A stretch of 64,000 bases of DNA from NCBI GenBank assembly GCA_900470775.1, contig UCBZ01000040.1, positions 248,295-312,294 of the forward strand. Direction: 5' to 3'. Positions 35,820 through 44,993 of the stretch are shown here, piece after piece. Below the pieces are notes generated by a model. The model did no database searches and was not told the DNA's origin. It saw only the letters and a list, made by a program, of their open reading frames with translations. Source of the stretch: Hyphomicrobiales bacterium (lineage in GTDB: Bacteria > Pseudomonadota > Alphaproteobacteria > Rhizobiales > Beijerinckiaceae). The position numbers were made by a program, and so were the translations under genes. How positions within the stretch are numbered: position 1 is the stretch's first letter; the number at the start of each line of letters is the position of its first letter.

Positions 35820-37244
35820 TCAAACTGAGCTGGCACAGCCTCGTGGTGCGCCGGCTGCCATCGCCCGCCCAAGCGCGCTGAACAGGCGCGGGGCGCCGGA
35901 CTGCGCGACATTGAAGCGCAGGAAACGGCCGGCCGATTGCGACAGGCTGTAGACATTGCCCGGCGCCAGCACGATGTCCTCGGCCAGCAGCTGCCGCGCG
36001 ATCATCGAGGAATCCAGCCCCTCCGGCAGCTCGCACCAGAGAAACATGCCACCGCGAGGCTCGATCCAAGGTAGGATGCCCATGGCCTTGAGCCGCGCCG
36101 AGGTTTCGCCCATGGCGCGGGCGAGACGCTCCCGCAACCCGTCCATATGCTTGCGATAATTGCCGTCCCTGAGGATGGTTAGAACCATTTCGGCCGCCAG
36201 CCGCCCCGTGCCGAAGGAGGCCGCGATCTTGAGATCGATCAGCCCCTCGATCCAGTCCCGCCTTGCCGCGATGTAGCCGCAGCGCACCGAGGCCGAGAGC
36301 GACTTCGAGAAACTGCCGATCTGGACGACCCGATCGAGCCCGTCGAAGGCTGCCAGGCGCGGCGCCGGCTCAGGCTCGAAATCGGCGAAGATGTCGTCCT
36401 CGACGATCACCAGCCCGAACTGGTCGGCGAGCTTCAGCACGCGATGCGCGACGAGCGGCGACAGCGTCGCGCCGGTCGGGTTGTGGAGCGCCGAATTGGT
36501 GATGTAGAGGCGCGGGCGGTGCTCGCCCAGGACCTGCTCGAACTGCGCGATATCCGGCCCGTTCTGCGTATAGTTCACGCCGACGATGCGGACGCGATGC
36601 GCCCGCAGCAATGCGTGGAAATTGAAATAGCAGGGGTCGTCGACGAGGACCGTGTCGCCCGGCTCGATCAGGAAACGGCAGACGAGGTCGAGCGCCTGCG
36701 TGCCGGATTCCGTCAGCATGATCCGGTCCGGCGCGGCCTCTATGCCATGCAACGCCAGCCGTCGGGTCAGAAGTTGCCGGAGCGGCAACAGCCCCAGCGG
36801 CGTGCCGTAATCGGCAAGAGTCTCGTCGGGCGCCCGAGACACCGCCCGCAGCGCCCGGCGCAAGCCCTCCTGCGGCAGCCAGTCCGCTGGCAGCCAGCCG
36901 CAGCCTGGCTTCAGCACACCCTCACCGGCATCGAGCGATTGCCTGGAAACCCAGAACGGATCGACCGCGCGTTCCAGCCGGGGTCCGAGATCGGCGACTG
37001 AGAAGGGCGGCGCATGGCCCGCGACATAGAAACCGGAGCCGCGCCGCGCCTGGATGACGCCTTCGGCCGCAAGCCGGTCATAGGCCTCGACCACCGTCGA
37101 TTTCGACACGCCCATCGTTTCGGAAAACCGCCTGATAGACGGCAGCTTGGCGCCCGCGGCCAGTTCGCGCCCGGCGATGCGCGTGCGGATCGCCTGCATG
37201 ACGAGCCCGGCCCGCGTCCCGTCCTGTCCATCCACGCCGTCCAT
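35820..37244 (-). CDS. MocR family regulator (GntR helix-turn-helix plus aminotransferase domain)
   Basis: The 474-residue protein has a GntR winged helix (about 10-75: GAKLPSIRRFSETMGVSKST, LAAEGVIQARRGSGFYV) and a fold-type I aminotransferase-like domain, with LTESGTQALDLVCRFL, NPTGATLSP, IVEDDIFADFEP and the PLP lysine in GSFSKSLSASVRCGYI. Such regulators sense PLP with an amino compound. It is divergent from an EamA-type exporter gene, its probable target, with a repeated operator between them. Confidence 0.92.
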   Translation of the reverse strand: MDGVDGQDGTRAGLVMQAIRTRIAGRELAAGAKLPSIRRFSETMGVSKSTVVEAYDRLAAEGVIQARRGSGFYVAGHAPPFSVADLGPRLERAVDPFWVSRQSLDAGEGVLKPGCGWLPADWLPQEGLRRALRAVSRAPDETLADYGTPLGLLPLRQLLTRRLALHGIEAAPDRIMLTESGTQALDLVCRFLIEPGDTVLVDDPCYFNFHALLRAHRVRIVGVNYTQNGPDIAQFEQVLGEHRPRLYITNSALHNPTGATLSPLVAHRVLKLADQFGLVIVEDDIFADFEPEPAPRLAAFDGLDRVVQIGSFSKSLSASVRCGYIAARRDWIEGLIDLKIAASFGTGRLAAEMVLTILRDGNYRKHMDGLRERLARAMGETSARLKAMGILPWIEPRGGMFLWCELPEGLDSSMIARQLLAEDIVLAPGNVYSLSQSAGRFLRFNVAQSGAPRLFSALGRAMAAGAPRGCASSV

Positions 37245-37273
37245 TTGGGATCACCGTACTGCTGCCTTGAGCA

Positions 37274-37304
37274 GGACAGTTTGCCTGAACTGTCCTGAAC
37301 TGTC
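37274..37304. promoter_or_regulatory. Candidate MocR operator: inverted and direct repeats of AACTGTC
   Basis: GGACAGTT (37274-37281) and AACTGTCC (37288-37295) are perfectly inverted around 6 bases, and TGAACTGTC repeats directly at 37296-37304. The cluster lies between the divergent MocR and EamA genes. Combined direct and inverted boxes are typical of MocR sites. Confidence 0.7.
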
Positions 37305-37353
37305 TCTGGCAATCGCTCGCTGGCGCGCCGATGCAGGGCAAGATGGAGCGACG

Positions 37354-38220
37354 ATGATGGACAAGAAGACGAGCGGCTGGATCAACGGCTTTCTCGGCGT
37401 GGTGATCTTCGCCGGCTCCCTGCCGGCGACGCGCGTCGCGGTCGCCGATTTCGACCCGGTCTTCCTGACGCTGGCACGCGCTGCCATCGCGGGCCTCGTC
37501 GCGCTTGGCCTGTTGCTCGTCTTCCGGGAAAGGCGTCCCGAGCCGCGTGACGTCGTCCCGCTGATCGTGGTCTCGCTGTGCGTCGTGATTGGCTTTCCGC
37601 TCCTGACCGCACTCGCCCTCCAGCACGTCACCTCGGCGCACCTGATCGTCTTCGTCGGCCTGCTGCCGCTGGCGACGGCCCTGTTCGGCGTCATCCGGGG
37701 CGGCGAGCGCCCGCGCCCGGCCTTCTGGCTGTTCTCCTGCCTCGGCAGCGCGCTCGTCGTCGGCTTCGCCTGGATGCAGGGCTTTGCCGCCTCCCCAATC
37801 GGCGACCTGTTGATGCTGGCGGCCATCGTCGTCTGCGGCCTGGGCTATGCCGAGGGCGCGGCCCTGTCGCGCCGGCTCGGCGGCTGGCAGGTGATCTGCT
37901 GGGCGCTGGTCCTGTCGCTTCCGGTGACGGTCGGGCTCGCTCTGGCGATCATGCCGGGCTCCGTGGCGGGTGTCGGCACGCCGGCCTGGCTCGGCCTCGC
38001 CTATGTCTCGCTGTTCAGCATGCTGATCGGCTTCGTCTTTTGGTATCGCGGCCTCGTCCAGGGCGGCATCGCCGCCGTCGGGCAGCTCCAGCTGCTGCAG
38101 CCCTTCTTCGGCCTGGCGCTGGCAGGCCTTCTGCTGGGCGAGACGGTCAGTTGGCAGATGCTTGCGGTCTCCGCAGCCGTCGCGGCCTGCGTCGCCGGTG
38201 CGAAGCGTTTCGCGCGCTAG
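37354..38220 (+). CDS. EamA/DMT family transporter
   Basis: The 288-residue protein has ten predicted membrane helices in two EamA repeats (about 10-140 and 150-285): FDPVFLTLARAAIAGLVAL and LQLLQPFFGLALAGLLLGE are typical. It probably exports an amino acid or related metabolite. It is divergent from the MocR regulator, which likely induces it. The ATG at 37354 is used (37357 is also possible); the frame is open from 37147 through the operator and is not coding there. Confidence 0.9.
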   Translation: MMDKKTSGWINGFLGVVIFAGSLPATRVAVADFDPVFLTLARAAIAGLVALGLLLVFRERRPEPRDVVPLIVVSLCVVIGFPLLTALALQHVTSAHLIVFVGLLPLATALFGVIRGGERPRPAFWLFSCLGSALVVGFAWMQGFAASPIGDLLMLAAIVVCGLGYAEGAALSRRLGGWQVICWALVLSLPVTVGLALAIMPGSVAGVGTPAWLGLAYVSLFSMLIGFVFWYRGLVQGGIAAVGQLQLLQPFFGLALAGLLLGETVSWQMLAVSAAVAACVAGAKRFAR

Positions 38221-38222
38221 CC

Positions 38223-38831
38223 TCAACCGCCTTTCGGCACGACCGGCGGGACCAGCACCACCGCATCGCCGGGCGCGATCGGCCCGGCGAGATCGACGGA
38301 CAGCACGAGCCCGCGCAGGGCTGCGGCGGCCTTGACGAAGGCGAATTCCAGCCCCTTGCGGCCGGTCGCGGCGGCGACAACCCGTCCGGCCCGCCGGCAG
38401 GGCATGTTGTAAGCCTCGACCCGCAGGATCGCACGGCCGTCGAAGCGCCCCTTCCCTCTCCAGTCTCCGCCGAAGGCGAGCCGGCTGCCGGGCGCAATCC
38501 GGGAGAAGCCGGCCAGCCCCTCGATCAGGAGATTGCCCCCGAGCCATTCCGGCGGCAGCGCCGGCAGATCGAGCTGACCGGCGATCTCCGTCAGTTCGAG
38601 CGGGCAGAGCGCAGAAAGCTGGCGGTCGTTGCGCAGGCGCAGGCCTCGCGGCAACCAGGGCTCGCGCGGCCCTGAACGCCGTGTCAGGCCAGCGTGCAGA
38701 TCGCCGGGAATGCCGGAGTGATCCAGCTGAAGAACGTCGGCAGGAACCGTGACAAAGCCATGCGGAGACGGTGCGCCATTCCTCGCGATGAAGACGCCGG
38801 CGACGACGCCTTTGGCACACTCATCCTTCAT
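38223..38831 (-). CDS. MOSC domain protein
   Basis: The 202-residue protein has the MOSC beta-barrel hallmarks: GIPGDLHAG (the DxHxG segment), LGGNLLIEGL, and VEAYNMPCRRAG with the invariant Cys thought to bind the molybdenum cofactor sulfur. MOSC proteins deliver or use Moco-bound sulfur in reduction or detoxification reactions. It converges on the EamA gene, 2 bp from its stop. The substrate is unknown. ATG at 38831 has no strong competitor. Confidence 0.88.
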   Translation of the reverse strand: MKDECAKGVVAGVFIARNGAPSPHGFVTVPADVLQLDHSGIPGDLHAGLTRRSGPREPWLPRGLRLRNDRQLSALCPLELTEIAGQLDLPALPPEWLGGNLLIEGLAGFSRIAPGSRLAFGGDWRGKGRFDGRAILRVEAYNMPCRRAGRVVAAATGRKGLEFAFVKAAAALRGLVLSVDLAGPIAPGDAVVLVPPVVPKGG

Positions 38832-38879
38832 GCCGGCGGCATGGCTGCGCGCGCCGGACGTGTCAAGAAGCCGAAGGGC

Positions 38880-39083
38880 TCACATCAACTGCAGCGAGCC
38901 CGCTGCCGTCTTCCCGCGTTCGGTCTTGAGTTCGAACGAGACGGCCTGTCCCTCCGTCAGCGTCATCAGCCCTGCTTCCTTTACGGCAGTGATGTGCACG
39001 AACACGTCCTTGCCACCATCCGCAGGCTGAATGAAACCAAAGCCCTTCTCAGTATTGAACCATTTGACGGTTCCGGTCGCCAT
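38880..39083 (-). CDS. Cold-shock protein (CspA family)
   Basis: The 67-residue protein is a single cold-shock domain: [20 protein letters not shown] holds the RNP1 motif (KGFGFI) and DVFVHITAV the RNP2 motif. It binds single-stranded RNA or DNA and acts as an RNA chaperone. The ATG at 39083 is fixed by the conserved MATGTVKWF start. Rhizobiales genomes encode many paralogues and the inducing condition cannot be told from sequence. It lies upstream of the MOSC gene in the same orientation. Confidence 0.95.
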   Translation of the reverse strand: MATGTVKWFNTEKGFGFIQPADGGKDVFVHITAVKEAGLMTLTEGQAVSFELKTERGKTAAGSLQLM

Positions 39084-39216
39084 CGCCGCATCCCTCGAAG
39101 CCAAAGCGTCTTCGCGACCGACGGATGCAAGCGTCCGCAGGGCGCGCCGACAAAGAATTGACCGAAACGTGATGCTTGTCGAGACCAAACGACAGGCAGG
39201 CGAAAGGTGAAAACGA

Positions 39217-41454
39217 TCAAGACGTGGTCAGAAGCACTTGCGTCATGACCGAAGTTTGTGACGAACCACCGAGATATATCTCGATTTGCCCTGGCTCGAT
39301 CTTGTAGCGGCCTTCCTCGTCATGGCCGCCGAGCTGCGCGGCATCGAGCCGCAAGCGGACGTTGCGCGTCTCGCCGGCCCGCAGCATGACCTTGTCGAAG
39401 GCTTTCAGCTGCCGCAGCGGCTTCGACCGGCTCGCGACCGGCTGGCGAATATAAAGCTGCACGACCTCCTGCCCGTCGCGCGCGCCGGCATTGGTGACGT
39501 CCACGGAGACCTCGACCGTGCCGTTCAACGCCATGCTCGGCTTCGAGACGCGGGCATTGGCGTAGGTAAAGCGGCTGTAAGACAGCCCATGGCCGAAGGG
39601 GTAGAGCGGCTCGTTGGCCTCATCCATGTAGATCGATTCATAGCGCTGGCGAACCTTCTGCGGCCGCCCCGTCGGAAGCTGGTCGTAATAGACCGGAATC
39701 TGCCCGACCGAGCGCGGGAAGCTCATCGGCACCCGTCCAGAAGGATTGACCTTGCCGGTCAGGATGTCGGCGATCGCCGTACGCCCCTCGGTGCCGCCAT
39801 GGAAGGTCTGCAGGATCGCGGCGACATGCGCGTCGGCCCAGGTCAGCACGAGTGGCCGCCCCGTCGCCAGCACCAGCACGACCGGCTTGCCGGTCGCCAC
39901 TAGCGCCTCGAGCAGTTCCTGCTGCACGCCTGGCAGGTCGAGCTTCGTGCGCGAGGCGCCCTCGCCCATGAACTCGCAATCCTCGCCCAGCATGGCGACG
40001 ACGAGGTCGCTGGCGGCAGCCGCGCGGATCGCGGCGGCCTTGTCGGCGAACTCCGTGCCACAGGCCTTGGTGAACGCCGGCTCATAGGCAACCGCGACAT
40101 CCGCCGGCAGCCGCTGCTTCAGTGCCTCTGGCAGCGCCTGCACGACGCGGCGGCCGAGCCCGGCCGGATCGGTCCAGACGCGTTCGTCCTCGGGCACGGC
40201 CATCGCGCCGATCACCGCGACCGACTTGACGGCAGGCCCGATCGGCAGCGTCTCGTTGGCATTCTTGAGCAGCATCGCGCCGTCCTGCGCGGCCTTGAGC
40301 GCGACCTCGCGCGCGGCCTGCGTCTGCATCAGCGCGGGCGCGGCAGTAGGATCGACATCGGGGCGCTCGAACAGGCCGAGATGGAACTTGACCCGCAGCA
40401 CCCGCCGCACCGCCTCGTCCAGCGCCTTCATCGGCACGCGCCCGGCCGTGACCTCGGCGGCGAGGTGCTTGTGGTAGACGTCGCCCATCATGTCCATGTC
40501 GATGCCCGCCAGCAGCGCCTTGCGCGCGGCTTCGGCGTCATCCCTGGCGATGCCATGCAGGCGCAGCTCGGTGATCGAACCGAAATCGGAGGTGACGAAA
40601 CCCTTGAAGCCCCATGTGCCGCGCAGGAGATCGGTCAGCATGCCCTTATGCGCGGTGGCCGGCATGCCATTCAGCGCATTGAAGGCCGCCATCGCGGTCA
40701 TCGATCCCGCATCGAACGAGGCCTTGAACGGCGGCAGATAGAGGTCGAAGAGCTGGCTCGTCGGAATCCAGGTCGAATTGTAGTCGCGCCCGGCCTCGCC
40801 CGCGCCATAGCCGACGAAATGCTTGACCGAGGTCGCGACCCCGCCGCGCTGATAGCCGCGCGTGCGCGCTGCCGCCACGACCGAGCCGAGATAGGCATCC
40901 TCGCCCGCGCCCTCGAGCACCCGGCCCCAGCGCGGATCGCGGGAGATGTCGACCATCGGCGCGAAGGTCCAGTTGATGCCGGCAGCCGACGCCTCGCGGC
41001 CGGTCCAGTAGGCCGCCTCCTCGATCAGCCTCGGGTCCCAGGTCGCGGTCTGGCCGAGCGGCAGCGGGAAATAGGTCGAGAAGCCGTGAACGGCATCGAG
41101 CCCGATGATCAGCGGGATCTTCAGCCGCGTCGCGCGCGCCGCCTTCTGGACCTCCAGAACCTCGGCCGGCACCACGAAGTTCATCACAGCGCCCATGCGG
41201 CCGGACTTGATCTGCTTGATGTCGAAGCCGTCGCCGCGACCCGACAGATGCAGCTGGCCGACCTTCTCCGCCAGCGTCATCTGGCGCAGCAGACCGTCGA
41301 TGCGGCGTTCAATCCCAGCAGCCTCCCGCCCAGTCTTCCAAGCGACGCCCTGTTGGCCCGGCGCCGTCTGAACCGGAACCGACTGGGCGGAGGCCGCAAC
41401 GGAAAGGCAGCAGGCAAGAAGTGTGGCGGCGAGCCGCAGGATCATGAAGGACAT
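39217..41454 (-). CDS. bglX: Periplasmic beta-glucosidase, glycoside hydrolase family 3
   Basis: The 745-residue protein has a signal peptide ([21 protein letters not shown]) then the GH3 barrel with [36 protein letters not shown] and the nucleophile Asp in [13 protein letters not shown]. The second domain (about 420-640) and a C-terminal fibronectin-III-like domain complete the BglX layout. It hydrolyses beta-glucosides or beta-glucan oligosaccharides in the periplasm. ATGs at 41454 and 41445 are both possible starts; the open frame upstream to 42477 is antisense shadow. Confidence 0.93.
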   Translation of the reverse strand: MSFMILRLAATLLACCLSVAASAQSVPVQTAPGQQGVAWKTGREAAGIERRIDGLLRQMTLAEKVGQLHLSGRGDGFDIKQIKSGRMGAVMNFVVPAEVLEVQKAARATRLKIPLIIGLDAVHGFSTYFPLPLGQTATWDPRLIEEAAYWTGREASAAGINWTFAPMVDISRDPRWGRVLEGAGEDAYLGSVVAAARTRGYQRGGVATSVKHFVGYGAGEAGRDYNSTWIPTSQLFDLYLPPFKASFDAGSMTAMAAFNALNGMPATAHKGMLTDLLRGTWGFKGFVTSDFGSITELRLHGIARDDAEAARKALLAGIDMDMMGDVYHKHLAAEVTAGRVPMKALDEAVRRVLRVKFHLGLFERPDVDPTAAPALMQTQAAREVALKAAQDGAMLLKNANETLPIGPAVKSVAVIGAMAVPEDERVWTDPAGLGRRVVQALPEALKQRLPADVAVAYEPAFTKACGTEFADKAAAIRAAAASDLVVAMLGEDCEFMGEGASRTKLDLPGVQQELLEALVATGKPVVLVLATGRPLVLTWADAHVAAILQTFHGGTEGRTAIADILTGKVNPSGRVPMSFPRSVGQIPVYYDQLPTGRPQKVRQRYESIYMDEANEPLYPFGHGLSYSRFTYANARVSKPSMALNGTVEVSVDVTNAGARDGQEVVQLYIRQPVASRSKPLRQLKAFDKVMLRAGETRNVRLRLDAAQLGGHDEEGRYKIEPGQIEIYLGGSSQTSVMTQVLLTTS

Positions 41455-41649
41455 CTTTCGGCGGAGGTCGTGAGCGGGCAGGACGTCGGTGGAAGACGCG
41501 TGACGAACGTCGACAGCCGCCCTACAGGAATGGCCGGGCCGGCTCAACCTTGAGGCAGGGTCGAAGCGCTGGACGGCGCAACCTTGGGCTGGCTCGCCCG
41601 TTGCATCGCAGGCATGGCCTGAACACCGCCTGAACTGGAAGCCCCCGCC

Positions 41650-42279
41650 ATGTCGCAGACCACCGCCCCCCTCGCCTCGTCGACGGAGCGGCACCGGCTC
41701 TATGAGGACGCGCTGGCGATCCTGCTCGGCACGCTGATGGTGTCGATCGGCATCGCGCTGTTCTCCAAGGCGATGATCATGACCGGCGGGGCGGCGGGCC
41801 TCGCCCTGCTGCTGCAATATGCCACCGGGCTCGAGTTCGGCCTGCTCTTCTCGGTCATCAACCTGCCCTTCTACTGGCTCGCCTTCCGCCGCATGGGCCT
41901 GCGCTTCACGCTGCGTACCTTCGTCGCCGTCGGCATCGTCTCGCTGCTGGTGCAGGCGACGCCGCTCTGGCTCGACATCGCCTCGGTCCAGCCGATCTAT
42001 GCCGCGCTCGCCGGCGGCAGCACGATGGGGCTGGGCCTGCTCGCGCTCGCCCGCCACCGCACCGCGATCGGCGGCGTCAACATCCTCGCGCTCTATCTGC
42101 AGGAAAAGCGCGGCTGGCGCGCCGGCTGGACCCAGCTCGCCATCGACGCGGGCATCTTTGCCGGCGCCCTGTTCGTCCTGCCGCTCGACCGACTCGCGGT
42201 CTCGCTGATCGGCACGCTGGTGCTCAACGCGGTGCTCGGCATGAACCACAAGCCAGGGCGCTATACGGCGGTGTCCTGA
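41650..42279 (+). CDS. YitT family membrane protein
   Basis: The 209-residue protein has five to six membrane helices, with AILLGTLMVSIGIALFSKA and TGGAAGLALLLQYATG typical of the YitT/DUF161 membrane domain, and a conserved GGVNILALYLQE. It lacks the C-terminal soluble domain found in Firmicutes YitT. Transport function is unknown. It lies between bglX and the lactate dehydrogenase gene, without obvious partners. Confidence 0.85.
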   Translation: MSQTTAPLASSTERHRLYEDALAILLGTLMVSIGIALFSKAMIMTGGAAGLALLLQYATGLEFGLLFSVINLPFYWLAFRRMGLRFTLRTFVAVGIVSLLVQATPLWLDIASVQPIYAALAGGSTMGLGLLALARHRTAIGGVNILALYLQEKRGWRAGWTQLAIDAGIFAGALFVLPLDRLAVSLIGTLVLNAVLGMNHKPGRYTAVS

Positions 42280-42415
42280 ACACGGGATCACACATCCCGC
42301 CGCCGACGCAGACGACCCGGCGGCAGAGCCCGGTCTTGCGCCCCGCCGCGCGGCATGCGAGCAACCGCGCCGGGTGACCGAACGCCATAGACCGAACACG
42401 ACGAGGCTCGACGCC

Positions 42416-43573
42416 ATGGCCCAGCCGCTGACCATCGAAGATCTGCGCATTCTGGCCAAACGCCGCGTGCCGCGCATGTTCTACGACTATGCGGATTCCG
42501 GCGCCTGGACCGAGGGCACCTACCGCGCCAACGAGGCCGATTTCGCAGCGATCAAGCTGCGCCAGCGCGTTGCGGTCGACATGACCAACCGGACGCTGGA
42601 ATCGACCATGGTCGGCCAGAAAGTCGCCATGCCGGTCGCACTCGCGCCGACCGGGCTGACCGGCATGCAGCACGCCGACGGCGAGATCCTCGCCGCCAAG
42701 GCCGCAGCCAAGGCCGGCGTGCCATTCACCCTCTCGACGATGAGCATCTGCTCGATCGAGGACGTCGCCAACCACACCGGCTCGCCGTTCTGGTTCCAGC
42801 TCTATGTGATGAAGGATCGCGACTTCATCGCGCGCCTGATCCAGCGTGCCAAGACCGCCGGCTGCTCGGCGCTGGTGCTGACGCTCGACCTGCAGGTTCT
42901 CGGCCAGCGCCACAAGGACATTCGCAACGGCCTCAGCGCGCCGCCCAAGCCGACGCTCGCCAACCTGATCAACCTCGTGACCAAGCCGCGCTGGTGCCTG
43001 GGGATGCTCGATACGCCGCGCCGCGGCTTCGGCAACATCGTCGGACATGTCACCGGCGTCGCCGACATGTCCTCGCTGTCGTCCTGGACCGCCAGCCAGT
43101 TCGATCCGGCCCTGAGCTGGGACGACGTCAAGTGGATCAAGGACCAGTGGGGCGGCAAGCTCATCATCAAGGGCATCCTCGACCCCGAGGATGCCGAACT
43201 TGCCGCCAACAGCGGCGCCGACGCCCTGATCGTCTCCAACCATGGCGGCCGCCAGCTCGACGGCGCGCTGTCCTCGATCGCGGCGCTGCCGGCGATCGTC
43301 GAGCAGGTCGGCAACCGTATCGAAATCCTGTTCGACGGCGGCATCCGCTCCGGCCAGGACGTGATCAAGGCACTGGCGCTCGGCGCCCACGGCACCTTCA
43401 TCGGCCGCGCCTTCCTCTACGGGCTCGGCGCCATGGGCGAGAAGGGCGTGACGCTGGCGCTGGACATCATCCGCAAGGAGCTCGACATCACCATGGCGCT
43501 GTGCGGGTTGCGCGATGTGCGGGATGTCGACGGGCGCATTCTGGTCGACGGCAACCGGCAGCGGCGGACGTAA
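42416..43573 (+). CDS. lldD: FMN-dependent alpha-hydroxy-acid dehydrogenase (L-lactate dehydrogenase type)
   Basis: The 385-residue protein has the FMN-barrel family signature: FYDYADSGAWTEGTYRANE, LAPTGLTGMQHADGE, WFQLYVMKDRD, and the active-site SNHGGRQLDGA with catalytic His, then LFDGGIRSGQDVIKALALGA. It should oxidise L-lactate (or a similar 2-hydroxy acid) to the ketoacid and pass electrons to quinone at the inner membrane. The ATG at 42416 gives the normal start; 42374 is open but lacks support. Related substrates such as mandelate or glycolate are possible. Confidence 0.9.
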   Translation: MAQPLTIEDLRILAKRRVPRMFYDYADSGAWTEGTYRANEADFAAIKLRQRVAVDMTNRTLESTMVGQKVAMPVALAPTGLTGMQHADGEILAAKAAAKAGVPFTLSTMSICSIEDVANHTGSPFWFQLYVMKDRDFIARLIQRAKTAGCSALVLTLDLQVLGQRHKDIRNGLSAPPKPTLANLINLVTKPRWCLGMLDTPRRGFGNIVGHVTGVADMSSLSSWTASQFDPALSWDDVKWIKDQWGGKLIIKGILDPEDAELAANSGADALIVSNHGGRQLDGALSSIAALPAIVEQVGNRIEILFDGGIRSGQDVIKALALGAHGTFIGRAFLYGLGAMGEKGVTLALDIIRKELDITMALCGLRDVRDVDGRILVDGNRQRRT

Positions 43574-43603
43574 GCGCGGGTGACGCCGCTCGAAGCGCCG
43601 GGC

Positions 43604-44773
43604 TCAAACAATGCGGCTTATCGTCATCATGGTGTTGAACATCATGTTGCCGATCTTGCCATGGGTATCGAGGTTCCCGCTCACGACCTTCTGGAAGGCT
43701 TCGTGTGGCAGGTGCAGCCAGCCGATCGTGCCGGGCATCTTCGGCGGCGACTGCGTGACGTTCCAGTTCGCGGCGTTGGGCAGCACCGGCATCGTCTTGT
43801 GCGCCGTCTTCATATAGGCGCTGTCGAAATCGATCTGCTCGTTGATGATGCCCATGCCGCCGACCATCTCAGCGAAACGCCAGAGATGGTTGACGCCGGA
43901 GCTGTAACTCGCGACGCCGACGCTCGACACCAGGCCGCGGGGCCGGCGCACGCCCATAGTCGACTCAATGCCCGACATGATCGCGTCGAGCGTCGTGCTG
44001 CCGCGGTCGGCGAAGAGATTGGTGGTCGAACTGTTGCTGCGAGAAGCGTAGGTCATGAACGGCACCAGCAAAACCATCTTCTTGACCGCCGCCATCTGCG
44101 TGCCGAGATAGAAAACGTAGTTCTTGACGCTGTTGATCCAGCGCCCGCTGAAGCTCGGATACAGCGCGTCGTCGGTGGCCGAGATCGTGTCGGGATGAAA
44201 GAAGATATAGCACCGCGAGAAATCCACGGTTCCGTCCGGAACCGCGGCACCGACCCAGAAAATCGAGCCGTTCTTCTCGATCCTGAACAGGAATTCCGAC
44301 ACGCGCCCCGTGACGTTATTCGCCGCGAGCATCGCGTTCTTGGGGCGTGGTCGGAACAGGAAGGGCATGACGCTGGCAGGCGTGATCGCAAGGGCTTCGT
44401 CCCAGTCCGGCCTTGTCTTGTCCAGCGTCTGCTGCATGCTCAGAATGCCGAGATCGAGCACCCGCGAGGGGCTCCAGCCGGGGATGTCGATACCGATCAT
44501 GGTTCGGAATACGGCGAGCATCTCGCGCCAGGTCCGTCCGCCTCTGGAGATGCGCCCGTCGGCGACCGGCAGCTTGCGCCGTTTCTGGAAGAAAACGATC
44601 ACATCGCCGAGCGTGTCATCATAGACCATCGGCAGCCAAACGGCTGCAATGCCTATCATCGGGCTCCTGACGCTGCCGAGCCAGGCGCCCATGAAGTTCT
44701 GGACGAGCGCCACATCGGTCGGAAGGTTGTCCGACTTCGGTCGTCCGACGGAACCGAACAGTTCAGGCACCAT
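43604..44773 (-). CDS. Unrecognised 389-residue protein
   Basis: I do not recognise a family. It has no signal peptide; hydrophobic stretches exist (MKK-poor AAVKKMVLLVPFMTYASR) but no clear membrane helices. The alternation of hydrophobic strands, SYSSGVNHLW resembling a nucleophile elbow, and a later His in LHLPHEAF allow an alpha/beta-hydrolase-like fold, but this is speculative. The base composition looks less GC-rich than in its neighbours. It is adjacent to the decayed ettA fragment (44912-44983), so it may be part of acquired DNA. It converges on lldD. Confidence 0.7.
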   Translation of the reverse strand: MVPELFGSVGRPKSDNLPTDVALVQNFMGAWLGSVRSPMIGIAAVWLPMVYDDTLGDVIVFFQKRRKLPVADGRISRGGRTWREMLAVFRTMIGIDIPGWSPSRVLDLGILSMQQTLDKTRPDWDEALAITPASVMPFLFRPRPKNAMLAANNVTGRVSEFLFRIEKNGSIFWVGAAVPDGTVDFSRCYIFFHPDTISATDDALYPSFSGRWINSVKNYVFYLGTQMAAVKKMVLLVPFMTYASRSNSSTTNLFADRGSTTLDAIMSGIESTMGVRRPRGLVSSVGVASYSSGVNHLWRFAEMVGGMGIINEQIDFDSAYMKTAHKTMPVLPNAANWNVTQSPPKMPGTIGWLHLPHEAFQKVVSGNLDTHGKIGNMMFNTMMTISRIV

Positions 44774-44911
44774 CTCTCGTCTCTCCGTACGATCATCGTG
44801 GAGTAGACGACATCATGGGCGGCGTGACAAGCGCGCCCTTACGCTTGGTCAATAACGCCCTCTAGACTTGCACCGGACGCGAGCAACCTCGCGCCCGGAG
44901 CGATCCTCGGG

Positions 44912-44983
44912 GCGAGAATTTCTTGTACTGGATCCGCTTCGGGATCCGGAAGCGATCCCGGGGCCGGCGCTTCTTGTCTTCCG
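44912..44983 (-). pseudogene. Decayed remnant of an ettA 3' end
   Basis: On the minus strand this stretch translates as DKKRR, six divergent residues, then [11 protein letters not shown], against [23 protein letters not shown] at the end of intact EttA (48670-48745). The DNA aligns over about 72 bp with paired small indels and several substitutions, and the stop codon is lost. It lies immediately beyond the tctC stop and so marks the far end of the tctC-atuA-lysR cassette. Confidence 0.85.
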
Positions 44984-44993
44984 TGTCCTCACG

